A stretch of 64,000 nt of DNA from Zingiber officinale (taxonomy: Eukaryota > Streptophyta > Magnoliopsida > Zingiberales > Zingiberaceae). The notes below the pieces were generated by a model. The model made no database searches, was not told where the DNA came from, and saw only the letters and a program-made list of their open reading frames with translations. The stretch lies in NCBI RefSeq assembly GCF_018446385.1, contig NW_024589854.1, forward strand, positions 124,001 through 188,000, read 5' to 3'. Positions 24,601-35,808 of the stretch are shown piece after piece. The number at the start of each line of letters is the position of its first letter. Within the stretch, counting starts at the first letter, position 1. The position numbers and the translations under genes are program-made.

Positions 24601-27600
24601 AATTCCAAACCAAATCAATATTTTAAAATTGAAAATTTACAAACTGGACCCAAAACTGATATGGTTTCAAACAAAATAGAACCAATTGGTTTTATTTTAA
24701 CATGAACATATAGATAGGCATACCGTATTCCCAGTCTAAAGATAAACTAAATCAATTTCACGAACCAAAAACATTAATTGCTGAACCAATATTTTCAGTT
24801 TGGTTTTATCCAATTTAGTTTTTACATTTCAGTTTTGGATGCCCATTCTTGCATTGCTCATTATCTTGATGGGCTTGCTGAAACCCATTATAAACTTCCA
24901 AGGGAGTAGATAATAATTAAAGCTCAAACAGGGCTTGTACAAAATTTAAGCCTTGAAATGACTTTTGAGGTGAACTTGGCCAGACTAGCATAAAAGCTTG
25001 CGTACGGGCACAAATTGGAATTTGAAAGTATTCTTTATTTCATCCTGAAATGCAATTCATGCTGCAGAAATAAGTTGTCAAGGTGGATGCTGAGGTGAGG
25101 GTTGAGAGCTGACCTGGACAGGAGGTCTATCAGCAGGTCAAGCGCGGAGATGGAGATTGGATCTGACTTGCACATACAAAGGCACACATCAAAGAGAGTT
25201 GTTTCCGACAAGACCCCTCCGATGCTCAAGTCACTAGGACATAGTGGAAGCGAAAGCAAAGCAGAGAAAGTGAGAAGTAGAGATTCCAAACTATAAATGA
25301 TGTTCGTATTTGGGTATTTATAGGTGAGAGGAGATAAACACTGATCATGAATTCGATCATTTCAGCTGTTTCTGTTGCTCATCCTAATTTAATTGTCAAT
25401 TAATTATGATGGCTTCAACTATTCGGTTGTTATTGGCTAGAGATGGCAATAGCAGAGGGACTATTGGTAAGACCATGGGCATTACTAAGTAGAGAACTCA
25501 AGAAACCAAGCTGAAATGGGAGCTTAAGAGACCAAGTTCGATGGAAAGCTTGGGAAACCAAGTAGGAGGGGGAGCTTGGGAGACTAGGCTGGAGGGAAGC
25601 TCTAGAAACAAAGCTGGATGGAACACTTGGGAGATCGAGCTAGAAGGAGAGCTCGGTGCATTGATTTATATGAATAACTCTAAAATCAAGCTCTAAGTGG
25701 GGAATTGAGCTGGTCCTTAACATAATTGGAGACCAATGTTGCCAAAAAGTTTAGCAACTTCAAGTTTGCAGAACCAAGGGACGAAGTTTAGGGGTCACGA
25801 ATCCAGTAGTCTCCCTCTCGCAGTGGTGTTCCCTTTTCTATTTAAAATGCCCCAGATCCTATCTAATAGGAGGATTCGGTCCTTCACCATAGAAGACAGA
25901 GCTTCAGGCTATGCCCTATCTCGCAGAGGAACTTTACCTCCCCTTTTGACGGAATTGAGATATAGTCGAGAGACCTGGTCTCAAGCTCGTGGTTGGGCCT
26001 GATTCGGACGGTGATTGGGCCTCCTAATCGAGCTTGAGTGGTGTAGTGGGCTTGACTTATTTAGGCCGTCAAGGGCAGAGGTTATTACCGTCGAGACTTG
26101 TGCTACAGAGACCTCTAAGATCTATGTAGCCATGGCCTTAGAAGCCAAGACCATTATGTCGAGACCTCTAGGTTGAGACCCTTGAAGTTGAGACATTAGG
26201 CCAACGCCGAAACCTCTAGGCTGGGTCCCTTGGAGCCGAGATCTCTAGGCTGGGACCTTGGAGCCGAGACCTTTAGGCTAGGACCCTTATGTTGGGGTTG
26301 CAAGGTTGCAAACATAGTCTCACATTGAAAACACATGGAAAATATCATGGGTTTATAAAAAAAAGATATCTCTATTGGCATGAGGCCTTTTGGATAGAGC
26401 CCAAGAGCAAAACCATGAGGGTTTAGGCCCAAAGTGGACAATATCATACTATTGTGGAGATATCTAAATTTTTTTCGATCCTACAATTGGTATCAGAGCG
26501 AGGTCGCTCTTCACCGGATTAACCGCCGAAAGAAACACGAGCCAGAGCCATGATCCAAGATTGAACCATGTGGATGAAAACCTTGAACAAAGTAGGGGAG
26601 GCCCTGAGCGGGTCACCTCGAGGGGAGGCCCTGAGCAAGTCAAAAGTGACCCGATGCTTGAGAGGGATCCTGTGTCCTTTGTTTGAGGGGGGGATTGTTG
26701 GGGTTGCAAGGTTGCAAACATAGTCTCACATTGAAAACACATGGAAAAGATCATGGGTTTATAAGAAAAAGATATCTATATTGGCATGAGACCTTTTGGA
26801 TAGAGCTCAAGAGCAAAACCATAAGGGCTTAGGCTCAAAATTGACAATATCATACTATTGTAGAGATATCTAAATTCTTTTCGATTCTACACCTTAGGGT
26901 CGAGACCTCTAGACCGGAACCCTTAGGATCAAGACCTCTAGGCTGGGACTTTGGACATGAGGCCTTTAGACTAGCACCCATGAGACCTTAATTCAAAATC
27001 TCCTTCGTGCTGGTTATTTAGACGTGGCATTGTGGTTCTTTCCCCGAGATTAGAGACTTCATGCAAATCTCCATAAGTGTCAACCTACAAGCCTAAAGGA
27101 GAGGTGGATGACCTACCGACCTCTCAGGAGAGGTCGATCTTCTCATCCTATATCTCTGTATACATAAGCAGGACTGTTGATCTGGAATGGAGCCATAGAC
27201 ATGACCTGGCGGGATCGATATAAAGGGGTATTAGTAGTAATTCTAAATGAGTTTATCTTTCTTGTTATAGGATAAACTTAAGTTGAAGTTAATGGGCTCG
27301 CTTGGAGACTCATTATTCACTTCAAGGTTAGGCTTACTAACGCTCGTAAATGAATGGCTAGTTCCAAGCTTGACTTGTACATCACAACACAATTTTGAAA
27401 TATTCTAGAGTATAGGACGTATATAGAAACCTTTCAAGAGCACTTAATTCAAATTACTCAAAGGAAAATCATTTTCTTTTTTTTTTATGAAAATGGTAAA
27501 TGTGAGTCATTAAACAAATGTCCATGTTTGACGAAGTGTCAAATCTATAGATGTTCAAGGACTTATATACGTGTATTTGTACTTTCCTACAAGTACTAAG

Positions 27601-30172
27601 GAAAAGCATTTTCATTGTAGTGACAGGAAGTGATGTATCGAACAGTGTGTAGTTATGCTGGCCCTACTAAAATTAGGGCATCAAATTAACAAGCAGAAAA
27701 CAAAAATAACAGAAAATTAATCATAATGTTGAACCTTTTTCATTCTTTCTGTTTGCTAAGGCTATATGATTGAAAGATTGATGAATATGCATGATTACAA
27801 TCAGATGCTTTCACCAAAAGAATACATCTTTACTGATATAAAAGGTGAAGTAATATGTGGGGAGAAATGCCATTATTGACTTACTTATGGACAAGTTGAA
27901 CCTCTGTGCTTGTTGAAGTCTCCTACTAGCTGCGCATACCAAAAAATACATTTTTAACATTATAATATTCAAGTGTAATGACAGTGAAAGTCAGGTTACA
28001 AAAGCAGTTTTCAGATGTCATTGAATAATAAATTGAAACATTTGAAAAGAATCCAAGACGGTGGTTAGCAATACCCAAGAAGATATTGCGCTCATATGAG
28101 GGAGAGGGGGGATCATAAACCTATATGGTATCGGAAGGTGGCTACCACCAGGATCAACCATGCTACTTACATCATGTCAATAGCCACCAGCCTAACAGAA
28201 GCATCAGTGGTTGAGGCGTATAACATGGAGCATACATCAAATCAAATGCATGCAAATGTAGCAGGTTGATGATGCATGGGTGAGAGTCAATTCACTAATG
28301 GAGAATTATTTTTCCATTTTGTTCCTTTTCTGTCAACAAGGAAACATTCTTCAATGCAAGATCCGATCAAGTTTTAAGCCAATGTCCTTATGAATATGAT
28401 CCACTATACTCATGTCTTCTTTTCACCTCCTTGTCACAAGTCATAATTTTACATTTTTGTTAAAGCAATATAAGAAAATAGAGCTTCTTATATAATCTTA
28501 GTTTGTCCAAGTTCAAAACTTCATCTTCCTTGTACCCCTTCTTCCTTATTTCTCCATCATTACTTTTATTGGAAGTTTACATGCATAGTCAAATGTTAGT
28601 TCCTTGATGCAAGAGCATACACTTGAAGTAATCCTGCATCATTGACATTCTGGCACTCTCATAGGTCATAATTCTAAAAAAAAAGGAATATTTTAATAAT
28701 CAAGAATTCCTACTACTCAGATTGTGCTATTCAACATTTTACAAAGTTCATGCCTCTTATCAAATTCCTTCTTTGCTTGAGGAAAATAAAGCCATAGCTT
28801 TACGAATGCTCCTTGTAAAACTTGTCTAGACATTGTTTGCTATTGATCACATTCTCAGTGTATCTTGATTTTAAAAAGTATAAACATAATAACTGAGAAT
28901 TATAAAAAAAAACAGGTTTTTTTTTGTTCAAATATTAAAACAACTTTTTGCTTAGACATTTCTAGGATCTACACCTAGCAAGTTTTTTACGTACTACACT
29001 TGACCATTGTAGTAAAGCAACTCATGCTTTAGGGGTTGTGACAACTGCACTAGCGTATGCAATTGACTTCCAATTTCTAAAAACAAAAAACAAATATCAT
29101 ATATTTTTCGGTTGCTTCCATCTTTTCAGCTCCTTTGTTTTGACTCCAAATACCTCTAGTTCACTCTCACCATATCCGACCTACATCCACAAGTTTTCGA
29201 TCAATCATTAATAAGATGAACATCTAACAAGCATTTTACTTACCATCCTTGATTAGCATAAAACATCTCATGCTTTAAAGCTTGTGACAACTACACATGC
29301 TTATGCAATTGAACTCCAATTTAGACAAAAACAAATATCCTTTTTTGCTTCAATCTTTGAAGTTACTTTGTTTTAGTTCCAAAATATCATCCAGTTCACC
29401 ACCTCGATATTTGACCTACATCCTACAGTAACATACCCACAAAATGCTAGACAAACAAGAAGCACAATACTCCGATGAAACACCCAGTCGTCATCAACAA
29501 TCGCACAAATCTAGACACAAAGGGCTTGGAGGTCGTCATCAACGACAACTGCAGATATATAATTTCACCTCCGGTCGCCGTACATAATTAGATAATAGCA
29601 CCGACATCTTTCAAATCAACTAATTTAACGGGACTAGTAGTGAGTTCAAACAAATTACCAGAAAGAACAACGAAAGAGAGAGGTGTGGCAACAGCTAGCA
29701 ACGAACTTTACCAGCCCATACAGCAGCCGAAGAAGCGCAAAAACCAACTGTGAAATCCCGGATCGACTTCGATTTGCAGGCATCAAGAACCAGCTCCTCC
29801 CGTGGCGTAATCTTCTCCTGCAATTTCCGGATTGCGGCATCGATAAAAGAAACACCGTAAACTTCCCAGCAGTGGACGATCGACGATCCATATCGAAATG
29901 ACAAACAAAAAAGTAACAATCGATCAGAAAAGCCACACACACACAAAAAAAAAAAATCTCTTAAGATCCATCTAAAACAAACACCGAGGAAAAAAAAAAA
30001 GATCCAAGTACCCCTCGATTAGCGGTTGGTCGATGATAAAAAAGAAAACACAAAATTGAAAACATTAAGAACGAAAATCAATGGACCAACTGTTCTGGGT
30101 AGAAGAGAGAGAGATCCTTACCCCATTGGACTTCGATCGTAGGGTTTTTTCCAGCTCCAATAACACCCCCAT
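21656..30172 (-). CDS. Conserved plant protein of unknown function (six exons, 249 aa)
   Basis: Exons on the - strand: 30172-30122, 29817-29712, 27929-27885, 22554-22446, 22201-21988, 21880-21656. All have GT-AG borders and join in one open frame of 249 codons plus stop. The protein starts MGVLLELEKTLRSKSNG. It continues with an acidic/basic stretch (EEELVLDACKSK-like), then RDFTVGFCASSAAVWAGASR (about 37-56) and a mildly hydrophobic stretch around SSAIFCGMWRF. An LEGSRIQRELAN-type helix follows, then an EKVKLVRKHYYPEQVFSDL region. The C-terminus is basic (KRRLRAYKRWLRRHQAHH). I recall similar small uncharacterised proteins in other plants with the same order of blocks (CKSKxxRDF, GMWxF, ALEGSRxQREL, PLDxxFGYP), but I know no function. 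The two weakly hydrophobic stretches could be membrane-associated. The 5.3-kb third intron holds a GC-rich insertion and a TRIM. The last exon carries a 39-bp in-frame duplication that repeats the acceptor. Confidence 0.8.
21802..21886 (-). repeat. 39-bp tandem duplication spanning a splice acceptor
   Basis: On the - strand the block TATCAG|GGTGCTCCAG(G/T)AGG... followed by AGATATGATTGTTGATC occurs twice in a row with a 39-bp period. The first TATCAG (exon starting 21880) is the acceptor of the last exon. The second copy lies inside the exon (exon would start at 21841). Because 39 is a multiple of three, either acceptor keeps the frame and changes the protein by 13 residues (GAPGGDMIVDRYQ). 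Confidence 0.85.
22585..24400. mobile_element. GC-rich insertion in intron 3 of the unknown gene, LTR-like
   Basis: A block of about 1.8 kb stands out by base composition from the AT-rich intron. It may begin near TGTTAGGGTAAAATAATAG (about 22592) and fades out near 24395. Inside are a C/T-rich stretch (22760-23460) like the leader part of a plant LTR, a 22-26-bp tandem repeat (23700-23960) and CG-rich sequence to 24380. Overlapping open frames of up to 239 codons are Ser/Pro/Arg-rich and low in complexity on both strands, with no domain I recognise. It is probably a solo LTR or part of a large LTR element. I could not find clean target duplications. Confidence 0.45.
23700..23965. repeat. Tandem repeat of 22-26 bp, CGGCCTGCGTGCCGATCCCGG type
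   Basis: About ten units follow one another; the middle units at about 23789-23870 are nearly identical and the outer ones are diverged (TGTGAGCTGATCTC, CTGCGTACTGGTGC). The block lies inside the GC-rich LTR-like insertion and accounts for the repetitive open frames there. Confidence 0.75.
24401..25440. other. Intron sequence of the unknown gene without clear feature
   Basis: This stretch of the third intron is AT-rich and shows scattered decayed repeat sequence. The open frames at 25035-25296 on both strands overlap each other and resemble no family I know, and they do not fit the reading phase of the flanking exons. Confidence 0.4.
25440..27000. repeat. Degenerate minisatellite-like region flanking the TRIM
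   Basis: Two kinds of loose tandem repeat occur. At about 25490-25670 the unit is near AGCTTGGGAGACCAAGCTGG (about 36 bp). At about 26160-26289 and again 26897-26990 the unit is near GAGACCTCTAGGCTGGGACC (about 27-30 bp). The second array was one block before the TRIM element split it. Both are probably parts of an older LTR element; no coding region is seen. Confidence 0.6.
26290..26891 (+). mobile_element. Complete TRIM (miniature LTR retrotransposon)
   Basis: Two direct repeats of 196 bp, 26290-26485 and 26696-26891, start TGTTGGGGTTGCAAGG and end in CTACA, differing at about a dozen sites. Directly after the left repeat is a primer-binding site, TTGGTATCAGAGC, complementary to initiator tRNA-Met. 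Directly before the right repeat is a purine tract, GAGGGGGGGATT. The internal part is only 210 bp and has no coding frame. The element is flanked by an exact 5-bp duplication, CCTTA (26285-26289 and 26892-26896). All hallmarks of a non-autonomous TRIM are present. It lies in intron 3 of the - strand gene, in the opposite orientation. Confidence 0.93.
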
Positions 30173-30223
30173 TCCTTCCTTCCCTTGTTTTTGTGAACTG
30201 CTCTGGCCTCCGCTTTCTTAGGC

Positions 30224-30230
30224 TTTTATA
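30224..30230 (-). promoter_or_regulatory. Possible TATA box of the - strand unknown gene
   Basis: On the - strand the sequence reads CGTATAAAAGCC, about 52 bp before the ATG at 30172. That allows a leader of roughly 20-30 nt. GGCCCA and TGGGCT motifs (site II type) lie further upstream at about 30300-30315. Confidence 0.45.
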
Positions 30231-32090
30231 CGAGCGAGTTGTTTCCGGCTAAACCAGTTCGTTCACTTGACCAGGCTTTTATTCTCAGGTCACTCCTTCA
30301 TTGGGCTCCAAGGCCCATCTAATAAAATGTTGCTCCATCTCATCCACTAATCTTAGTTTTAAAATGCTTTTTAAAAAAAAAACTCGACCCAGCCAATCCA
30401 CCTGGCACCTGCCCAACTTGATTTGTCATTTGGCCACCAGTTCACTCAGTCCAATTAGAGCCAAAATGAAATCTCTCTTTGTAAAAATATGAAATGGGAT
30501 GAATACTTTGTTAGCGTATAGTGGAATTTTTTTTATCATGAAATTTGGGGTTAAATTTTAATTAGTAGTCAGATGTCTGTTCTCTTTCATATACTATTTA
30601 ACTATTCTCTTTCATATATTATTTAACTATTCAATATTAATAGTCATTCATGATTTATTTCGTTGAGCGAGCGAATCGTCTTTGCCACCATGAACTGGAA
30701 CGAGTAGCCCTTACGAATTGACATAGTTAGTAACTACATAAGTGGTGCAAACATAACTTTGCATGCAGTCCTTACTTCCCAAATTCTTTGTTTTCACTCC
30801 CTAGTCAAATATATTTACCTAATTACTCATGATATTTTAAGTATAAAAAGTTTAAAAATCAGTATAATTCATCTTAAATTCATTACATTAAATTTGGAAT
30901 CTAGTATATTTTTTATCAAATTGAGTACGATTTTTTTTCATCTTAATTAGATGAAAAATATATTAGATTTTCTTTAAATGATACTTACTCAATTTGATGA
31001 AAAATATATTAGATTTTCTTTAAATGATAAATAGTGCTGAATTTAGGAGAAATTGTGTTAGGATAAAATACCTCACATAATTTATCTATTTGTATCTAAT
31101 GGTGAATGGCAGCTACACTCAAACTAGTTTTTTTTTAAAATTAATTTATTCATAATAAAAATGTGGAGATCACGAATATTTATGGGCCAGATATAGGTGT
31201 TTATTTAAGACAAATTTTTTATTAATTATTATATCTGAGTTTCATTAGTACCTTTGGTAATAAGAGGTGATTTTAATGTGATTCTCCAAAATTAGGAAAG
31301 TTAAATTACATTGGAAGAAATAAAACTTCAGGTTTTTTATAAAAAAAAGATAGATCCGGTACCTTAGCGGCCCCTTCAGATTTCTTTACAAGATTATATG
31401 ATTCGATAGAAAGATAGAAATTCAAAATAGTGGAAACGGCATTACATAATATAATCGCCAATATCCCACGACCAATTAGTATTTGGATTAAAAAAACACT
31501 AGGGGATAACATATAAATTTATGGTTATCATTTTTACTTGTTTTTAGGCCTATCACTTTATATCTATCTCTGGGCTTTTCTTGAGATTTTTTTCCTCATA
31601 TCATTTTTTTTTAAAAAATTGTCATATCATTTTAAGGGGTCTGTATAATAATGTGTTGAACCACTTTAATAAATTTACGTGTGAGGTATCCATCATCTTA
31701 TCTTTTGTTCGTATACCAATATCAACAACACCTTTCTGAGCTCCATAGTAAGAAATTATATATTCTGTCAAAAAAAATTCTTCAAGTAAATTGTTTTGAA
31801 TGAATAAATTAATTATTTATCCTTGGAGATCTAATATTAATCTTCTAATACCCACTAATTAATGTATCTTAAATACATTTCCCCTTACCGCTCCCAAAAA
31901 GTAAATTATGTTTTGACTAACATTTTATACAGCCAGATTCATGGGTCCTCCTCTAACCAATTATATAACAACATCAAGGTGTTATCATATATGCTTTTTG
32001 TAACGGTTTCATCTAGGTTTTCAGAAACAATTGTTGGAATAATTTATTGCTGGAGATTTATGGATTATTAGCTGAATTTAAATTACACTG
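30231..32090. other. AT-rich intergenic region with a possible LINE relic
   Basis: No gene is supported. At 31248-31290 the + strand reads PLVIRGDFNVILQN, like the GDFN motif of the LINE endonuclease, followed directly by a stop. The open frame at 31306-31512 (- strand) has no family that I recognise. A short direct repeat, ATGAAAAATATATTAGATTT, occurs at about 30950 and 30999. Confidence 0.4.
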
Positions 32091-32094
32091 AATT

Positions 32095-33175
32095 AAATTC
32101 AACTTACAGTCGAGATGACCTAAGCGGATAATCTCAGGTTGTCAGCAGGGGCTGATTTTTGCTACGAGCCAAAGAGCGGATTGAGTCACCGCAGGAGGAT
32201 CGGCTGAGCAGTAGGTTTGTGTTGTCGAGAGGGCAGATCGGTCGAGCAGCAGATCACAGAGTCCGCTCGCGCAGAGCAGCTGTCTGATCAGATAGGCCGA
32301 CCGAGCAGTACGATGGGGCAAGTAGAATGGCCGACCAGGCAGACTGAGAGAGAGAGCTAGATAGGGCAGTAAGGTCGAGCAAGTTCGACCAAATAAAGAG
32401 TCGACCGGGCTAGTAGGCAGACCGAGCTAGGCTGGTCGGGCGAAAAGACAGGTAGGTCGAGATGGTGCCGGTCGGCCAAACAGACAAGCAGGTAGAGATG
32501 GTGTCGGTCGAGCGGGCAGACAACAGGTCAAGATGGTGCTGGTTAGGCGAACAAACAGGTAGGGCAAATATGCCAAGTGGAGAGGCTGACTGGGCAAGTG
32601 GTTAGTCGGGCTTTAAGTAGCGGGTCGACGCCTGCGATTGACGTAATCTCCTTGAAACAGATTTGCCCACCTCCGGTTGTGCTTCGAGGCTTACTAGGGT
32701 CGTTTGTTTCCCAAGATACAACGGTTGACCGTGATTTCCACCAAGCACTGGTGGTCACGGCGAACTAAGTGGCACCCGATTGCTATCACGAGCACTCTGT
32801 CGAGTAGAAGTTGCACAACAGAGGAGGAGGGAAATGAAGGTGGAGAGCTTCTGCGTATGTTGCTGTGTGTGTCCTCTGTCAGTGATCGCCCTCCTTATAT
32901 AGGAGCTCAGATCAACGGCAGCATTAATGGTTGATTAATGACTATTACTCTCCGAGCAGTGAAACGCCCACCGTTTCACTCATTATCACTTGACCGTTTT
33001 GATTCTGCATTAATCTCGAATTTAATGCATCCGTTACACAATAACAAAAAGTTTACATGGCAAAATATTAGTTGTTCTACTTGGACAAATTTTGCCCTGA
33101 ACGGTCCGACATTCTGCGCAAGCAGGCCATGCCGACACACGAGTCAACATGGTTCAGTGCAATCCGAGCCCTAGA
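32095..33175 (-). mobile_element. Degenerate LTR-like sequence
   Basis: A GC-rich block made of loose repeats (GGTCGAGATGGTG(C/T)CGGTCGG, GAGCAG, GGGCAGAC) at 32200-32600 is followed by a region with a TATA-like palindrome at about 32895 (CTCCTATATAAGGAGG on the - strand). This composition is typical of the LTR or leader of a plant Ty3/gypsy element, probably - strand like the gag fragment at 35809-36675. Boundaries are uncertain, and the small open frames give no domain. Confidence 0.4.
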
Positions 33176-33178
33176 TTT

Positions 33179-33197
33179 CCCCCCCCCCCCCCCCCCC
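33179..33197. repeat. C19 homopolymer
   Basis: Nineteen consecutive C residues follow TAGATTT. The - strand is a G-run able to form a G-quadruplex. The length may also vary through sequencing error. Confidence 0.8.
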
Positions 33198-33236
33198 TAC
33201 GCACTCATTCATGAGAGAGAACCTCTCCCCATGGAC

Positions 33237-35650
33237 CATCAATGTGATCAGGAGATTGATTCGAACATATAGAAACTTATTTCAATATGTCATTCCGAGA
33301 TCTCTAGGTCAATCTTCTGCATTTTAAACGCATTTATTCTTATTTTTTAAAAAATAAGGAATCTGAGATGAATTTGAAAATTCGTCCCAGATTTGCGACG
33401 AATTTCCAAATTCATCCCAGAGTCATGATTTTTAAAAAATAAGAATAAATGCTTCTAGAATGCGAAAGATTGACCTAGAGATCTCCGAATTATACGAAAC
33501 AAGATTTTATGTGTTCGTATCGATTTCCTTATCACATTGATAGCCTCAAATACCAAATATAATTTCTTTTCTTAATTAATTTAATTAGATCGACTTAATT
33601 AATCTTAAGACTTAGTAAAAAACAGTTTCATGTCATTCTGAGCTTTTAGGCCCATTTTTCGTATTTTAAACGCATATATTCTTATTTTTTTAAAAAATCA
33701 GGAATCTGGGATGAATTTGGAAATTCATCGCCAATCTGGAATGAATTTCCAAATTCATCCCAGATTCCTGATTTTTTAAAAATATAAGAATAAATGCGTC
33801 TAAAATACGGAATATGGGCCTAGAGACCTTCGAATTACACGAAACAAATTTCTATGCATTCGTTTCAATCTCCTAATCACATTGATGGCCTCAAATATCA
33901 AATATAATTTTTTAAAATTAATTTAATCATATCGACTTAATAAATTTTAAGAATTAGTAAAAAACAGTTAGGGTTTGAAAAAGATTAAAATCATTTCACC
34001 TTCAAAAATTTATAAACCTCAATATATTAGGTAAAAAAATATTTGAAGTCATCAATATAATCAGGAGATTTATAAGAACGCATACAAACTTTTTTCGTGT
34101 CACTCCGATCTCTATGTCCATTTTTCGCATTTTAGATGCATTTATTCTTATTTTTTTTAAAAAAATAGGAATCTAGGATGAATTTGGAAATTCATTGCAA
34201 ATCTGGGATGAATTTGGAAATTCATCATTCCAATTTCATCCCAGATTCCTGATTTTTTAAAAAATAAGAATAAATGCGTCTAAAATGTAAAAGATGAACC
34301 TAGAGACCTCAGAATGACACAAAATAAGATTATATGCATTCATATAGAATTCCTGATCACATTGATGGCACAAATATCAAATATATTTTTTCTTAATTAA
34401 TTTAATTAGATCGACTTAATCAATCTTAAGACTTAGTAAAAAATAGTTATTCCGTCTTGAAAAATTTATGGACCTCAATATATTTGGTGAAAATGTTTGA
34501 AGCCATCAATGTGATCAGGAGATCGATACAAACGCATTGAAACTTGTTTCGTGTCATTCCGAGGTCTTTAAGTCAATCTTCCACATTTTAGAGATATTTA
34601 TTCTTATTTTTTTAAAAAAAATCAAGAATTTGAGACAAATTTAGAAATTCATCGTAAATCTAGGATGAATTTTCAAATTCGTCCCAGATTTCTGATTTTT
34701 TTTTTAAAAAATAAGAATAAATGCATCTAAAATGTAAAAGATGAACTTTGAGACCCTAGAATGACACAAAACAAGATCGTATGCATTCGTATCGAACTTC
34801 TAATCTCATTGATAGCCACAAATATCAAATATAATTGTTTCTTAATTAATTTAATTAGATCGACTTAATCAATCTTAAAATGTAAAAAACTATTACGGTT
34901 TGAAAAAGATTAAAGTTATTCCGTCTTGAAAAGTTTATGGACCTCAATATATTTGGTGAAAAAAATGTTTGAAGATATCAATGTGATCAGGAGATCGATA
35001 CGAACGCATAGAAACTTGTTTCGTGTTATTTCGAGGTCTCTAAGTCTATCTTCTACATTTTAGACGTATTTATTCTTATTTTTTTTAAAATTAGAAATCT
35101 AGGACGAATTTGGAAATTCATAGCAAATCTGAGACAAATTTCCAAATTCGTTGCAAATCTGGGACGAATTTCCAAATTCGTCCCAGATTCCTGATTTTTT
35201 TGAATATAAGAATAAATGTGTCTAAAATGTAAAAGATGGACCTAGATACCTCAGAATAACACGAAACAAGATTCTATGCATTCGTATCGAACTCCTGATC
35301 ACATTGATGGTCACAAATATCAAATATAATTTTTTTTCTTAATTAATTTAATTAGACCAACTTAATCAATCTTAAAACTTAGTAAAAAACAGTTGGGGTT
35401 TGAAAAAGATTAAAGTCATTTTATTTTGAAAAATTTATGAAGCTCAATATATTTGGTAAAAATTATTTTCAAGCCATCAATGTGATTGGGAGATCAATAC
35501 GAACGTATAGAAACTTGTTTCGTGTCATTCCGAGGTCTTTAGGTCTATCTTCTGCATTTCAGACGCATTTATTCTTATTTTTTAAAAACTCAGGAATTTG
35601 GGACGAATTTTGAAAATTCGTTGTAAATCTGGGATGAACATAAATTCGTC
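33237..35650. repeat. Array of six hairpin units, 450-500 bp period
   Basis: Each complete unit opens with CATCAATGTGATCAGGAG and closes with its inverse, CTCCTGATCACATTGATGG. Left and right arms of about 150 bp are inverted copies that include TTTCGTGTCATTCCGAGGTC, ATTTATTCTTATTTTTT and GGGACGAATTTCCAAATTCG. Units: 33237-33542, 33630-33885 (left arm truncated), 34053-34368, 34506-34815, 34977-35310 and 35476-35650 (left arm only). Spacers of about 165 bp repeat too (TTAATTTAATTAGATCGACT, CTCAATATATTTGGT). The array runs directly into a CACTA-like terminus, so it is probably the amplified subterminal region of a CACTA transposon. Confidence 0.85.
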
Positions 35651-35808
35651 CCAGATTTGCAACAAAACTGAATTCGTCCCAAATTTGGGACTATCTTATT
35701 CGTCGCCAATTTGGAACAAACTTGGATTTGTCGTAAATTGACAACAAATCCAAAGATTTGTTGCAAAATTTACTGTATCTTTGCGACAAAAATATTTTTT
35801 GTTGTAGA
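35651..35808. mobile_element. CACTA-like transposon terminus
   Basis: Short direct and inverted repeats around GGGACGAATT and TTTGCGACAAA lead to the end TTTTTTGTTGTAG. On the - strand this reads CTACAACAAAAAATATTTTT, which is the plant CACTA terminus CACTACAA(C/G)AAAA without its first two bases. The matching left terminus was not found near 33200, so the element is incomplete. Confidence 0.55.
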
